A stretch of DNA of 56,004 bases from Acidobacteriota bacterium (GCA_023384575.1 JAHDVP010000006.1:110011-166014); one strand, 5' to 3'. Shown: positions 33,090-42,055, numbered from the stretch's first letter. Made by a program: numbers and translations. Notes: generated from the sequence alone by a model not told the origin.

Positions 33090-34190
33090 GTGCCAGGACT
33101 CCCGCGCTCGCTCGTCATCGCTGCTGCGTTCGTCGTGGCCTCGGCCGCGGTCGGCGCCGGCCAGGCGTGGACGAGCGAGCGGATCCCGACCCTCGCGGTG
33201 TTCCCCGTGGAGAACCTGAGTGGCCGCGGCATCCCCGCCGACGAGATCCGGCAGGTCATGGTCGAGCGGCTGGTCTCGCAGGGCGTCACCGTGCTCTCCG
33301 ACGAGGCGCTCGACGATTTCATGAAGCGCCACCGCGTCCGGTACGCCGCGGGCGTCGACGCCGCCACGGCGGCCTCGCTTCGGGAGGAGACGGGCGTCGG
33401 AGGCGTCGTGATTGCCTCGGTGGGTCTGTCGAGCGACACCGCGCCCCCCAAGATCTCGCTCACGGTCAGGCTGATCTCGACCGGCGATGTCCCCGTTGTC
33501 GTCTGGGCCGACGACGCCGGCCTGTCTGGAGACGACGCCCCGGGCCTGCTGGACCTTGGCCTGGTCGACGACTACGCGGTCCTGCTCGCGCGGGCCCTGG
33601 ACGGCCTCGCGGACTCGTTGCTCGCGTACCTGACGACGGGGCAGGCGAAGGCGGGCCCGAGGCCGGCCTCGAAGTTCAGGCCGAAGGTCGTGTACCGGAA
33701 TCTCGCGCTCGAGTCGGGCCGGACGTATTCCGTGGCCGTGCTGCCGTTCTTCAACCTGAGTGGCCGCCGGAACGCCGGCGAGCTGCTCGCGGGGCTCTTC
33801 ATGCGGCACCTCTCGGCGTTCGACGGGTTCCGCGTGGTCGACACCGGCGAGGTGAGGCAGCAACTGCTCGAGGCCCGGGTCATCATGGACGGCGGCATCT
33901 CACTGAGCGATGCCGAGCGCGTGGCGACCGTGCTCGACGCCGACTTCGTCCTCGCGGGCCGGGTCCTCGCCTACCAGGACTACGACGGCCCGGAGGGCCA
34001 GACGCGGGCCGATTTCTCGACGATCCTGATCGAACGCCAGAGCGGCCGGGTGGTATGGAGTTCGCATAGTTACAACGATGGCCAGGATGGGGTGCGCTTC
34101 TTCGGCCGCGGCCGGTCCGCGACCGCCCACCGGATGGCGACCCAGATGGTCGGCCTCGCCACCGCCATGATCGTGAACGGCCGGGAATAG
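33090..34190 (+). CDS. Exported protein with two tandem CsgG/TolB-N-like domains
   Basis: A protein of 366 residues with a signal peptide (cleavage near GAGQA). Two similar halves are visible: PTLAVFPVENLSGRGIPADE at about residue 33 and YSVAVLPFFNLSGRRNAGEL at about residue 213, each followed by DEAL/TGEV-type segments and a GVGGVVIAS or DADFVLAGRV strand. This is a tandem duplication of the fold also present in the protein encoded at 29434. GTG start at 33090 with GGAGGA upstream. Likely periplasmic or outer-membrane associated; partner of the smaller CsgG-like protein in an export or assembly apparatus (inference). Confidence 0.78.
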   Translation: MPGLPRSLVIAAAFVVASAAVGAGQAWTSERIPTLAVFPVENLSGRGIPADEIRQVMVERLVSQGVTVLSDEALDDFMKRHRVRYAAGVDAATAASLREETGVGGVVIASVGLSSDTAPPKISLTVRLISTGDVPVVVWADDAGLSGDDAPGLLDLGLVDDYAVLLARALDGLADSLLAYLTTGQAKAGPRPASKFRPKVVYRNLALESGRTYSVAVLPFFNLSGRRNAGELLAGLFMRHLSAFDGFRVVDTGEVRQQLLEARVIMDGGISLSDAERVATVLDADFVLAGRVLAYQDYDGPEGQTRADFSTILIERQSGRVVWSSHSYNDGQDGVRFFGRGRSATAHRMATQMVGLATAMIVNGRE

Positions 34191-34230
34191 GCGAAACACG
34201 CGGCCCCGCAGGCCGCTTCTCAGGAACGGC

Positions 34231-35889
34231 ATGACACCACGTCTCCTCGTCGCGACCGCGCTCTGTCTCGTCTCGATTCCCGCGCAGGTCCTGCTGGATG
34301 CCCAGAAACCGGTGCTTCCCGAGCGTGAAGGCCGGCCGGTCGTCGCCATCGTCAACGACGACTGGATCTCGCTCGACGAGCTCGTCGCCGAGCTGTCCCC
34401 GTCGGTCGACACGAAACGCCTGCTCGAAGGCCGCGCCACGGTGCCAGAATTCGAGACGCTCGAGCGCCTGATCACCGTGAGGCTCATCGTCCAGGAGGCC
34501 GCCACGATGGGCCTCGCCGATCTGCCGGAAATCCGGAAGCAGGTCGACGTGGCGTCGCGCCAGATCCTGCGCGACGTGCTGATGGAGCGGGCCGTCAAGG
34601 GTGTCACGCCCGACGAGGCGGCCATCGAAGCGCTGGCCAGGGACATGGTCAGGGAGTGGAAGACGTCTTCGCTGCTGTTCGCCGAGGAGGAGCCGGCCCG
34701 GAGGCTGCGGGACGAGGTCGCCAGGGGGGCGGCCTACGAGGAGGTCGCCGCGCGGGCAGTGGCGGACGGGAAGGCGAGGGCCGAGGGCGACCCGGGCTAC
34801 CACCGGCGCAAGGACTATCTGCCGCCGATTGCCGAGGCCGTCGCCAAACTCGACGTGGGGCAGGTCAGTCCGGTCATTCGCCTCGAGGCCGGGTTCGTCG
34901 TGGTGAAGGTGCTCGATATCCGTTACCCCGACGTCGCGGCGGCGCGGCCCGAGGCGCGGAAGACGGTCGTGACCCGCCAGCAGGCCGCGGCCTTCAAGGC
35001 CTACGAAGACGCCCTGCGGGCCCAGTACGTCGTCGTTCACGAGGACCTGCTCGAGAGCCTCGACTACGAGGCCGAGAAGCCCGGCTTCGCGGCCCTGCTC
35101 GAGGACCGACGGGTCATCGCCGAGATCAAGGGGGCGAGTCCCGTCACCGTCGGCGACCTGACCGACTACCTGCGCCTGCAGTTCTTCCACGGCGCCGACC
35201 GGCCGGGCCAGGGCGCGCGGCTGAACTCCCGCAAGCGTCTCGCGTTCGACGCGACGCTCGGGCGCCGGCTGCTGAACCGCGAAGCGCTCCGGCTCGGCCT
35301 CGACCGGACGCACGCGTACGTGGACCGGGTCAACGCCTTCGAAGACGGGCTGGTGTTCGATGCCTTCGTGCAGCGGGTGATCGCCCCCACGAGCAAGCTG
35401 AGGGAAGAAGAGATCAAGGCCCACTACGACGCGTTCGTCGGTGAGTACGCCTTTCCCCGCATGCTGAAGGTCCGCAGCCTGGCGTTCACCAGCCGGGCGG
35501 CGGCCGAGGACGCGACGGAGAAGCTGCGCGCGGGAACGGACTTCGGCTGGCTGGCGACCACCGCGCGGGGGCAGGTCGACAGGGCGGCGCCTGGACTGCT
35601 CTCGTTCGACGGGCGGCTGATCACGATCGGCAGCGTGCCGGAAGGCGTGCGGAAGACGCTCGGAGAGGCTCAGGCCGGTGAGGTCCGGTTGTACGCGAGT
35701 CCGGAAGGGCACTTCTATGCTCTTGCGGTGCAAGAGGTCGTCGAGCCGACCCCACGGCCGTACGACGAAGTGAAAGGGACCATCGCACAGAAGCTGTACG
35801 GCGAGAGGGTCCAGAAGGGCGTCGAGGAACACGCCGGCAAGCTGCGCGCCCTGTCCAAGGTCGAGGTCTACCTGAAGAAGGTGCGGTGA
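34231..35889 (+). CDS. Exported parvulin-type peptidyl-prolyl isomerase, SurA/PrsA-like
   Basis: A periplasmic chaperone of 552 residues with a signal peptide. The N-terminal SurA_N-like segment is VVAIVNDDWISLDELVAEL and EFETLERLITVRLIVQEA. Two parvulin-like regions follow: about 145-240 (YEEVAARAVADGKARAEGD, LPPIAEAVAKLDVGQVSPVI) and about 405-515 (RMLKVRSLAFTSRAAAEDA, APGLLSFDGRLITIGSVPEG). Such isomerases fold outer-membrane proteins and secreted substrates, and are regularly encoded beside extracellular cytochromes of metal reducers. It ends 44 nt before the 26-haem cytochrome gene. Probable client: the barrel or the cytochromes of this operon. Confidence 0.88.
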   Translation: MTPRLLVATALCLVSIPAQVLLDAQKPVLPEREGRPVVAIVNDDWISLDELVAELSPSVDTKRLLEGRATVPEFETLERLITVRLIVQEAATMGLADLPEIRKQVDVASRQILRDVLMERAVKGVTPDEAAIEALARDMVREWKTSSLLFAEEEPARRLRDEVARGAAYEEVAARAVADGKARAEGDPGYHRRKDYLPPIAEAVAKLDVGQVSPVIRLEAGFVVVKVLDIRYPDVAAARPEARKTVVTRQQAAAFKAYEDALRAQYVVVHEDLLESLDYEAEKPGFAALLEDRRVIAEIKGASPVTVGDLTDYLRLQFFHGADRPGQGARLNSRKRLAFDATLGRRLLNREALRLGLDRTHAYVDRVNAFEDGLVFDAFVQRVIAPTSKLREEEIKAHYDAFVGEYAFPRMLKVRSLAFTSRAAAEDATEKLRAGTDFGWLATTARGQVDRAAPGLLSFDGRLITIGSVPEGVRKTLGEAQAGEVRLYASPEGHFYALAVQEVVEPTPRPYDEVKGTIAQKLYGERVQKGVEEHAGKLRALSKVEVYLKKVR

Positions 35890-35933
35890 CGCGTCGGGTC
35901 GACCCGGCCCGGTTCGCGTCGGAGGATGGACCG

Positions 35934-37952
35934 ATGTCGTCGCGCAGGCCTGCCATCAGGGCGCTGGCGTGGATCACGGTGATCCTGGTCATCGTGAGCT
36001 TCGAGCTGTCACAAGGCCAGGAGCGCCGGAGGCGCACGCTCGGGGGGGGAGCGCCCAGCGCGAAGCAGGGGCTCGGGAGCCAGGATTGCCTCGCGTGCCA
36101 CAAGGCGTTCGCGGACAAGTACCTCGGCATGAAGACGGTCCATCCCACGGTGAAGCAGGGCCAGTGCGACCAGTGCCACCTGCGCCACGGCCTGGTCACG
36201 AAGCTGGTGCTGAAGAGGGAGGGGAACGAGCTCTGCTACACCTGCCACGCCAGGGACACGATCGGCCTCGACAAGTCTCACGTGCACACGGCGGTCCGGA
36301 GCGGGAGCTGCACGAGCTGCCACAACCCGCACGCCTCCCAGGCGAACCATCTCCTGAAGGCGGAAGGCGGCGAGGCCTGCTACCAGTGCCACCAGCGCGC
36401 CGACTACGAGAAGCCCGTCGTGCACGAGGTGCTGCGGACGGCGGGGTGCTCGACGTGCCATGCCTCGCACGGGGCCGACCAGCCTGGCCTGCTCGTGGCC
36501 GAGGAGAAGGCCCTCTGTCTCGGGTGCCACGCCAGCGACACGGCGGCGTTCAAGACGGCGCACGGCAGCTATCCGATCGAGACGGCATCGTGCGTGGGCT
36601 GTCACACCCCGCACAGCTCGACCGAGGCCAAGCTGCTGAAGGGCAGCGTGCACGCGCCGGTCGCGGGGGGGCAGTGCGACACCTGCCACGCCGCGCCGAC
36701 CTCGGAGCAGCCCTTCGAGGTGACGCAGCCGACAGGCGAGCTGTGCGGCACGTGCCACGACGCCGCCGGCATGGCGGGCACGGGCAAGGTGCAGCACCTG
36801 CCGTTCAAGGAAGGCGAGTGTCTCACCTGTCACAATCCTCACGCCTCCGAGCATCCGACGCTGCTCAATAGCCGGGGCAACGTGCTCTGCGTGACGTGCC
36901 ATCAGGATAGGGGCGAGCCCGTTCCGTTCGCGCACCAGCCCGTTGCCGACGAGAGGGGCTGCCTCTCCTGCCACGGCGCCCATTCGGCCGAGCACGCCGG
37001 GTTGTTGACGGCCGGCACCGACACCCTCTGCGCGACCTGTCACGCTGCCACGCAGGAGGCGGCGCAGAAGGCGACGGTGCCGCACGCGCCGGCCGCCATG
37101 ACCGATTGCACGGCCTGCCACGACGCGCACGGATCGAACGTCAAAGGCATCCTCAAGGCCAGGGCGGATCGTGTCTGTTACGAGTGCCACACCGACGTGC
37201 AGTCGCGCTTCGTCAAGACGTACACGCACCAGCCGGTGCGCGACGGCGCGTGCGCGTCGTGCCACGAGGCCCACGGCTCCGAGCAGGCCAAGCTGCTCAA
37301 GGCCACCGACTCCGCGCTCTGCGAGTCGTGTCACGCCGCGATGATGAAGCCCCTCGACGGCGGGGCCAGGCACGGGCCCTTCGACGCCGGCATGTGCCTG
37401 AGCTGCCACGATGCCCACGCGAGCAATACCCAGGGCATGACCACGGAGCCCTCCGGCACGTTGTGCGCCGGGTGCCACGCCGACGTCAAGGACGCGCTCG
37501 ACACGTCGAGGGCGAAGCACCACCCGGCGGCGAGCGGCGAGTGCACGAAGTGCCACAACCCGCACCAGACCCCCCTCGAGCGCCTGCTGCTCGCGAGGAG
37601 CCCCGATCTCTGCCTGGGCTGCCACCAGGACATCAAGGCGAGCCTGGACAAGCCCCACGTGCACTCGCCGGCCGCCAGCGACTGCCTCGGCTGCCATGCG
37701 CCGCACGCGTCCGCGGAGCTGCGGCTGATGCTGCAGCCCGTGCGCGCCGTGTGCGCCGACTGCCACGACGTGCAGACGCCGGCCTTCAGCACCGCGCACC
37801 TCGAGATCGATCCCGCCCGCATCCGGTGCGAACGCTGCCACGACGCGCACGGATCGGACGATGCGAAGCTGTTCAAGGAGAACGCCCACGCGCCCTTCGC
37901 CCTGAAGTCCTGCCTCGATTGCCACATCGCGCCACAGGGCGCGCCGAGGTGA
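35934..37952 (+). CDS. 26-haem c-type cytochrome
   Basis: An exported protein of 672 residues. I count 26 CxxCH motifs, from CLACH soon after the signal segment to CLDCH near the C-terminus, spaced in repeating doublets of about 45 residues of the doubled-CxxCH type (for example CTSCHNPHASQANHLLKAEG then CYQCH). Many motifs are followed by NPHAS, DAHGS or APHAS, which supply second haem ligands. The signal anchor is ALAWITVILVIVSFELSQG, perhaps uncleaved. ATG at 35934 follows GGAGGATGG. Such rods bridge periplasm and cell surface; here it probably feeds electrons towards the OmcS-like filament (inference). Confidence 0.93.
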   Translation: MSSRRPAIRALAWITVILVIVSFELSQGQERRRRTLGGGAPSAKQGLGSQDCLACHKAFADKYLGMKTVHPTVKQGQCDQCHLRHGLVTKLVLKREGNELCYTCHARDTIGLDKSHVHTAVRSGSCTSCHNPHASQANHLLKAEGGEACYQCHQRADYEKPVVHEVLRTAGCSTCHASHGADQPGLLVAEEKALCLGCHASDTAAFKTAHGSYPIETASCVGCHTPHSSTEAKLLKGSVHAPVAGGQCDTCHAAPTSEQPFEVTQPTGELCGTCHDAAGMAGTGKVQHLPFKEGECLTCHNPHASEHPTLLNSRGNVLCVTCHQDRGEPVPFAHQPVADERGCLSCHGAHSAEHAGLLTAGTDTLCATCHAATQEAAQKATVPHAPAAMTDCTACHDAHGSNVKGILKARADRVCYECHTDVQSRFVKTYTHQPVRDGACASCHEAHGSEQAKLLKATDSALCESCHAAMMKPLDGGARHGPFDAGMCLSCHDAHASNTQGMTTEPSGTLCAGCHADVKDALDTSRAKHHPAASGECTKCHNPHQTPLERLLLARSPDLCLGCHQDIKASLDKPHVHSPAASDCLGCHAPHASAELRLMLQPVRAVCADCHDVQTPAFSTAHLEIDPARIRCERCHDAHGSDDAKLFKENAHAPFALKSCLDCHIAPQGAPR

Positions 37953-37963
37953 GGGAGAACGTC

Positions 37964-39241
37964 ATGCACGCGCGCACGAAGGTGTCGTTGCTCGTCGCCC
38001 TCGCCGTTGCCATCGGCGGGCACTCGCTGGCTCGCAGCCAGCAGGATCAGAACCCGTACCGGCTGAAGGAGCCCAACCAGCAGAAGCTCTGCCTCGACTG
38101 CCACGCCGACTTCGAACAGACGCTGCAGAAGCGCTTCGTGCACACCGCCGTCAAGGACGGGCAGTGCTCGAGCTGCCACAATCCGCACGTCGCGTCGCAT
38201 GGCAAGCTGCTGTCGGCCGAGGCCGGGCAGATGTGCGAGTCGTGTCACGGCAGCGTCGTGCCCGGCAACGCCATGAGCGCCCACAAGATCGTGGCCGATG
38301 GGCAGTGCTCGACGTGCCACGATCCCCATGCCTCGGACAATCCCGGCATCCTGCTCGCGAGGGGCAACGACCTCTGTCTGGGCTGTCATGCCGATCTGGG
38401 GAAAGCGGTCGCGGAGGCCAGGTTCAAGCACCATCCCGTCGAACAGGGCTGCACGACCTGTCACAGTCCGCACGCGTCGGAGCAATCCGTCGGTCTGTTG
38501 AAGAGCGCCGTGCCGGCGCTCTGTGTGAGCTGCCACAAGCCCGATACCGCGACCTTCGCGGCGCGGCACATGAAGTACCCCGTCGCCTCCGCGTCGTGCA
38601 CGTCGTGCCACGATCCCCACGGGTCGAGCCAGTCGGCGCTCATGCTCGACAACGTCCACGCTCCGGTTGCGACCCGCATGTGCGCCCAGTGCCACGAGCC
38701 GCCGGGGTCGCCGACGCCGTTTGCGACCAGGCGTGTCGGCTACGAGCTCTGCCAGGGGTGTCACGACGACATGGTGCGCACGACGCTGGCGCAGCCGCGC
38801 CTGCACTGGCCGGTGGTGGGCGCGGACGGCTGCGCGAGCTGCCACAATCCGCACGCGTCGAAGCAGGCCAATCTCCTCAAGACCGACACCGTGGCGCTCT
38901 GCCGCGAGTGCCATGCGGACACGTCGCGACGGATCGAGGGCACGGCCGTGAAGCACGCGCCGGTCGCCGACGGCATGTGCAGCGCCTGTCACTCGCCGCA
39001 CGGCGCAAGCGGCGTGTACCTGATGGACCAGCCCAACATCCAGCTCTGCGGGACGTGCCACGACTATCAGCTCCACTCGTCGCACCCGATTGGCGAGACG
39101 GCCATCGACCCGAGAAACGCTAACCTGCACGTCGACTGTCTGAGCTGCCACAACGGGCACGGCACCGACGCCAAGTACATGCTGCTCGCGCCGACCAACG
39201 TGGAGCTGTGCACCCCGTGCCACTCGAAGATCTCGAGGTGA
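37964..39241 (+). CDS. 16-haem c-type cytochrome
   Basis: An exported protein of 425 residues with a signal peptide (SLLVALAVAIGGHSLARS). I count 16 CxxCH motifs from CLDCH to CTPCH, again in doublets (CSSCHNPHVASHGKLLSAEA then CESCH). Sequence style is the same as the preceding 26-haem protein, so the two are probably products of duplication. It starts 11 nt after that gene, and the next NHL gene is 4 nt downstream. Likely periplasmic or membrane-associated electron carrier of the same route. Confidence 0.93.
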   Translation: MHARTKVSLLVALAVAIGGHSLARSQQDQNPYRLKEPNQQKLCLDCHADFEQTLQKRFVHTAVKDGQCSSCHNPHVASHGKLLSAEAGQMCESCHGSVVPGNAMSAHKIVADGQCSTCHDPHASDNPGILLARGNDLCLGCHADLGKAVAEARFKHHPVEQGCTTCHSPHASEQSVGLLKSAVPALCVSCHKPDTATFAARHMKYPVASASCTSCHDPHGSSQSALMLDNVHAPVATRMCAQCHEPPGSPTPFATRRVGYELCQGCHDDMVRTTLAQPRLHWPVVGADGCASCHNPHASKQANLLKTDTVALCRECHADTSRRIEGTAVKHAPVADGMCSACHSPHGASGVYLMDQPNIQLCGTCHDYQLHSSHPIGETAIDPRNANLHVDCLSCHNGHGTDAKYMLLAPTNVELCTPCHSKISR

Positions 39242-39245
39242 GTCG

Positions 39246-40154
39246 ATGAAGACGGTGCCGCTCGCCGCGCTGGTCGCGACCGCTCTCGTCCTCGGATACC
39301 CACAGGCGACCGCCGCGCAGGGCGCCAAGCTCAGATACCTGGCCGCGGTGTACGCCGACGACAAGGGCGTCGGCCTGCACCTGCCCGAAGGGGTCGCGTG
39401 CGACGACAAGGGCCAGGTCGTCGTCGCCGACACGGGAAACGACCGCCTGCTTCGTTTCGGGTTCCACGACCGGACGCTCACCGGCGGCGCCGAGATCAGG
39501 ATCGCGCAGCTTCAGTCGCCCACCAGGGTCCGGCTGAACTCGAAGGGTGAGATCTACGCCCTCGACGGCAAGGCGCGGCGCGTCGTCCACTTGAGTGCCG
39601 CAGGCGAGTTCAAGAGGGTGCTCTCGTTCGACGGGGCGCCGCCTCCTTCGACGATCGTGCCGAAGAGTGTCGACATCGGTCCCGCGGACGCGATCTACGT
39701 GCTCGACGTCTTCTCGGCGCGCGTCCTCGTCCTCGACGCCGAGGGGCGGTTCGAGCGGGCGCTCACCGCACCGGCCGAAGCGGGCTTCATCACCGATCTC
39801 GCGGTCGATGCCGTGGGCAACGTGCTGTTGCTCGACTCGATTCGCCGGCGGATCCACGTCGCGGCGGCAGATGCGACGTCGTTCTCCCCGCTCGGCGGCG
39901 ACTTCAAGGACTCGCTGGTCACACTGCCCGTCTCCCTCGCGACCCGGGCGGGCCTCATCCTGGTGGCCGAGGGCAGCGGCGGCGCCATCGCCACCATCGG
40001 GCAGGACGGCTCGTTCCTGGCCAGGCAGCTGACGAAGGGCTGGAGGGAGGGAGCGCTCAACCATCCCTCCCAGATGTGCATCAGCGGCCACGACGAGGCG
40101 TTCGTCGCCGACCGCGACAACAGCCGGGTGCAGGTCTTCTCGCTGAGCCGCTGA
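39246..40154 (+). CDS. Exported NHL-repeat protein
   Basis: A protein of 302 residues with a signal peptide (cleavage after ATAAQ). Five to six NHL blades: LPEGVACDDKGQVVVADTGN, LQSPTRVRLNSKGEIYALDG, PKSVDIGPADAIYVLDVFSA, ITDLAVDAVGNVLLLDSIRR, and NHPSQMCISGHDEAFVADRD. It closes the operon. No haem or catalytic motif is visible. Similar in plan to the NHL protein encoded at 22973; such propellers may organise the surface cytochromes, but there is no direct evidence. Confidence 0.85.
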   Translation: MKTVPLAALVATALVLGYPQATAAQGAKLRYLAAVYADDKGVGLHLPEGVACDDKGQVVVADTGNDRLLRFGFHDRTLTGGAEIRIAQLQSPTRVRLNSKGEIYALDGKARRVVHLSAAGEFKRVLSFDGAPPPSTIVPKSVDIGPADAIYVLDVFSARVLVLDAEGRFERALTAPAEAGFITDLAVDAVGNVLLLDSIRRRIHVAAADATSFSPLGGDFKDSLVTLPVSLATRAGLILVAEGSGGAIATIGQDGSFLARQLTKGWREGALNHPSQMCISGHDEAFVADRDNSRVQVFSLSR

Positions 40155-40273
40155 GTCCTGGTCGTCGCCTCGAGCGTCACCAGCCGCGTTGAGACGCATG
40201 GCGGGCTGTGGCGCCGACCGCGGCCGGGTGTAGAGTGTGGGGATGGCCCCCTCGAGCCTTTGGGGGAGCTGCC

Positions 40274-41260
40274 ATGCCCGCCTCGTTCGCCCCGGGTCGC
40301 GTCGCGTCCGCGATGCTCACCACCGCCGTCGTGCTCGTGCTCGCGCTCGCACCACCGCTTGTGGCCACCTCTCAGGTTCCTGCGCCAGACATGTCCACGC
40401 TCGAGCGCCGGTTGGCGGCGGCCGAGGCCGCGGCCGACTGGGCGGCGGCCCTCGATGCCGCCGTCGCGCTCGCCGAGATGGCCGAGCAGGCTCACGTGGA
40501 GGCGCTCTACCGGATCGCGCGACTCCAGGCCAGGCTCGGCCAGGACGATCGGGCGCTCGACTCGCTCGAACGGTTGTCGCAGGCCGGACTCTTCGACGTC
40601 GGACGGGTACGCGTCGAGGACGCGTTCGGCGCCCTGCGCGAGCAGCCTCGATTCAAGGCCGCCGTGCAGGCCATCTGGCTGAGGGGCTACTTGTGGCTGC
40701 TCGAGCGACCCGAGCGAGACGCCTATCAGCAGCCCGCGAGGGTGATGGAGACGCTGGCGTTTCGTCCGGGCGAGCGCGTGGCCGACATCGGCGCCGGTTC
40801 TGGCTACTTCACCCGTCGGATCGCGCGCGCGGTCGGCCCGTCGAGCGTGGTGTGGGCGCTCGACATCAGGCGGGAGATCCTCGAGTACCTCGAATCAAGG
40901 GCGTCACAGGAGGGGCTGGCCAACGTGCGTGCGCGCGTGGTGGCGCCAGACGATCCGGCGCTGCCGCCGGGGCAGGTCGACACCGTCGTGATGGTCGACA
41001 CGTTCCACTACGTGAAGGACCGGGCGAGCTACGCGCGGAAGCTGCGCGCGGGCCTCGCGCCAGGCGGGCGGGTCGTCATCATCGATTTCGTTCCAAAGCC
41101 GCCCGAAGAGCGCCCCTGGGGCCCGCCACCCTCGCAGTGGATGTCGCGCGAGGAGGTTGACGCCGCCATGGCCGCCGCCGGGCTGGTGCCCGTCCGGGTG
41201 CACGAGTTCCTCACCGAGCAGTTCTTCGTGGAGTACGAAGTCGGTGAGCCGGCCGGCTGA
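40274..41260 (+). CDS. Exported SAM-dependent methyltransferase-like protein
   Basis: A protein of 328 residues with an N-terminal hydrophobic signal (AMLTTAVVLVLALAPPLVAT). Residues about 40-135 are helical, TPR-like (AAADWAAALDAAVALAEMAE, HVEALYRIARLQARLG). The methyltransferase domain has motif I VADIGAGSGYFTRRIA (about 168-183), VVWALDIRREI and VDTVVMVDTFHYVKD. An export signal on a SAM-dependent enzyme is odd, since SAM is cytoplasmic; the hydrophobic stretch may instead be a membrane anchor. ATG at 40274 has GGGGGAG upstream. Confidence 0.8.
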   Translation: MPASFAPGRVASAMLTTAVVLVLALAPPLVATSQVPAPDMSTLERRLAAAEAAADWAAALDAAVALAEMAEQAHVEALYRIARLQARLGQDDRALDSLERLSQAGLFDVGRVRVEDAFGALREQPRFKAAVQAIWLRGYLWLLERPERDAYQQPARVMETLAFRPGERVADIGAGSGYFTRRIARAVGPSSVVWALDIRREILEYLESRASQEGLANVRARVVAPDDPALPPGQVDTVVMVDTFHYVKDRASYARKLRAGLAPGGRVVIIDFVPKPPEERPWGPPPSQWMSREEVDAAMAAAGLVPVRVHEFLTEQFFVEYEVGEPAG

Positions 41261-41367
41261 TCGCTCGGGGCGGGCCGACCGGCTCGCCGTTCGGCTGGCG
41301 GTCGACGCCGAACGCTGTGGCCCGCAGCCCCATCAGGACTAGCCCAAGTACGACCGTCGGCTTGCGA

Positions 41368-41393
41368 CGACCGGCCAGCGGCGACCGGCCAGC
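41368..41393. repeat. 12-bp direct repeat
   Basis: CGACCGGCCAGC occurs at 41368-41379 and 41382-41393, in the gap between the methyltransferase and the minus-strand ferritin-like gene. Confidence 0.5.
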
Positions 41394-41486
41394 ACGATGA
41401 AGATCGCGGCCTTCTCCCCTGATCGGTGACCCCACTGGGAGTCAAGCGAAGGCCGGGCGTCCCCATCGCTGATTTCGCCAACCAGG

Positions 41487-41527
41487 CCGCCAGTCGCGAG
41501 TCGCCAGCCGCCAGCCGGATCGTCACA
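41487..41527. repeat. Dispersed intergenic repeat, copy A
   Basis: GCCGCCAGTCGCGAGTCGCC, then GCCGCCAGCCGGATCGTCAC. A diverged copy is at 45744-45783 and a partial one near 16812. It abuts the 3' end of the ferritin-like gene. Confidence 0.5.
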
Positions 41528-41533
41528 TTGGGG

Positions 41534-42055
41534 CTACTGGCTGACCGGCTCGTCGGCGAAGTCGTCCGGGTTCACGCCGTCGTCGGGCGGCAGCTTCGCC
41601 AGGTGCTGGCCGACCAGCCGCTGGTGCTCGATCTCCTCGTCGCGCAGCTCCTCGAAGAGCGCCTTCACCTCGAGGTCGGTGACGTGCTGGAGGGCGGCCG
41701 CGAAGAAATCGTGGGCCTTCGTCTCGGCGTCGAGCGCGACCTCCATGGCGTGGCGCGCCGACATGAACACGCGCGCCTGGTGGTACTCCGGCGCCTCGAC
41801 GTCCCACAGCATCGCGCGGGTGACGGCCCGGGGCGCCTCGCCGAACAGCTCGCGACGCCGCGCCGACAGCTCCTCGCCGTGCTTGGTCTCGTTGACGGCC
41901 ATGTGGCGGAAGAACTCGGCGGCTTCCGCCGTGTGGTGCAGCTCCAACTGGTCGACGAACTCCTCGTAGCGCTCGCGTGCCTCCTCCTCGATCAGGATGG
42001 CGAGGTCGAGCGCGTCCTTCAGGGAGAGCGCTGCGAAGTCGATGGGTTGTGGCAT
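41534..42055 (-). CDS. Rubrerythrin/ferritin-like di-iron protein
   Basis: A four-helix-bundle protein of 173 residues. Likely di-iron ligands are spaced over the helices: LIEEEARERYEEF, FFRHMAVNETKHGEEL (ExxH), ALDAETKAHDFF and LFEELRDEEIEHQRLV (ExxH). This is the pattern of rubrerythrin-type ferritin-like domains that detoxify peroxide or handle iron. The C-terminal rubredoxin domain of full rubrerythrins is absent. The start is set by the ATG complementary to 42053-42055. Nearby Fur and katG genes suggest an oxidative-stress context. Confidence 0.85.
   Translation of the reverse strand: MPQPIDFAALSLKDALDLAILIEEEARERYEEFVDQLELHHTAEAAEFFRHMAVNETKHGEELSARRRELFGEAPRAVTRAMLWDVEAPEYHQARVFMSARHAMEVALDAETKAHDFFAAALQHVTDLEVKALFEELRDEEIEHQRLVGQHLAKLPPDDGVNPDDFADEPVSQ

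Noticed and set aside
35934-39241. CxxCH-rich region as a tandem DNA repeat instead of genes
   Set aside because: Spacing and intervening residues vary, codon positions keep the frame over 26 and 16 motifs, and signal peptides and ribosome binding sites are present.
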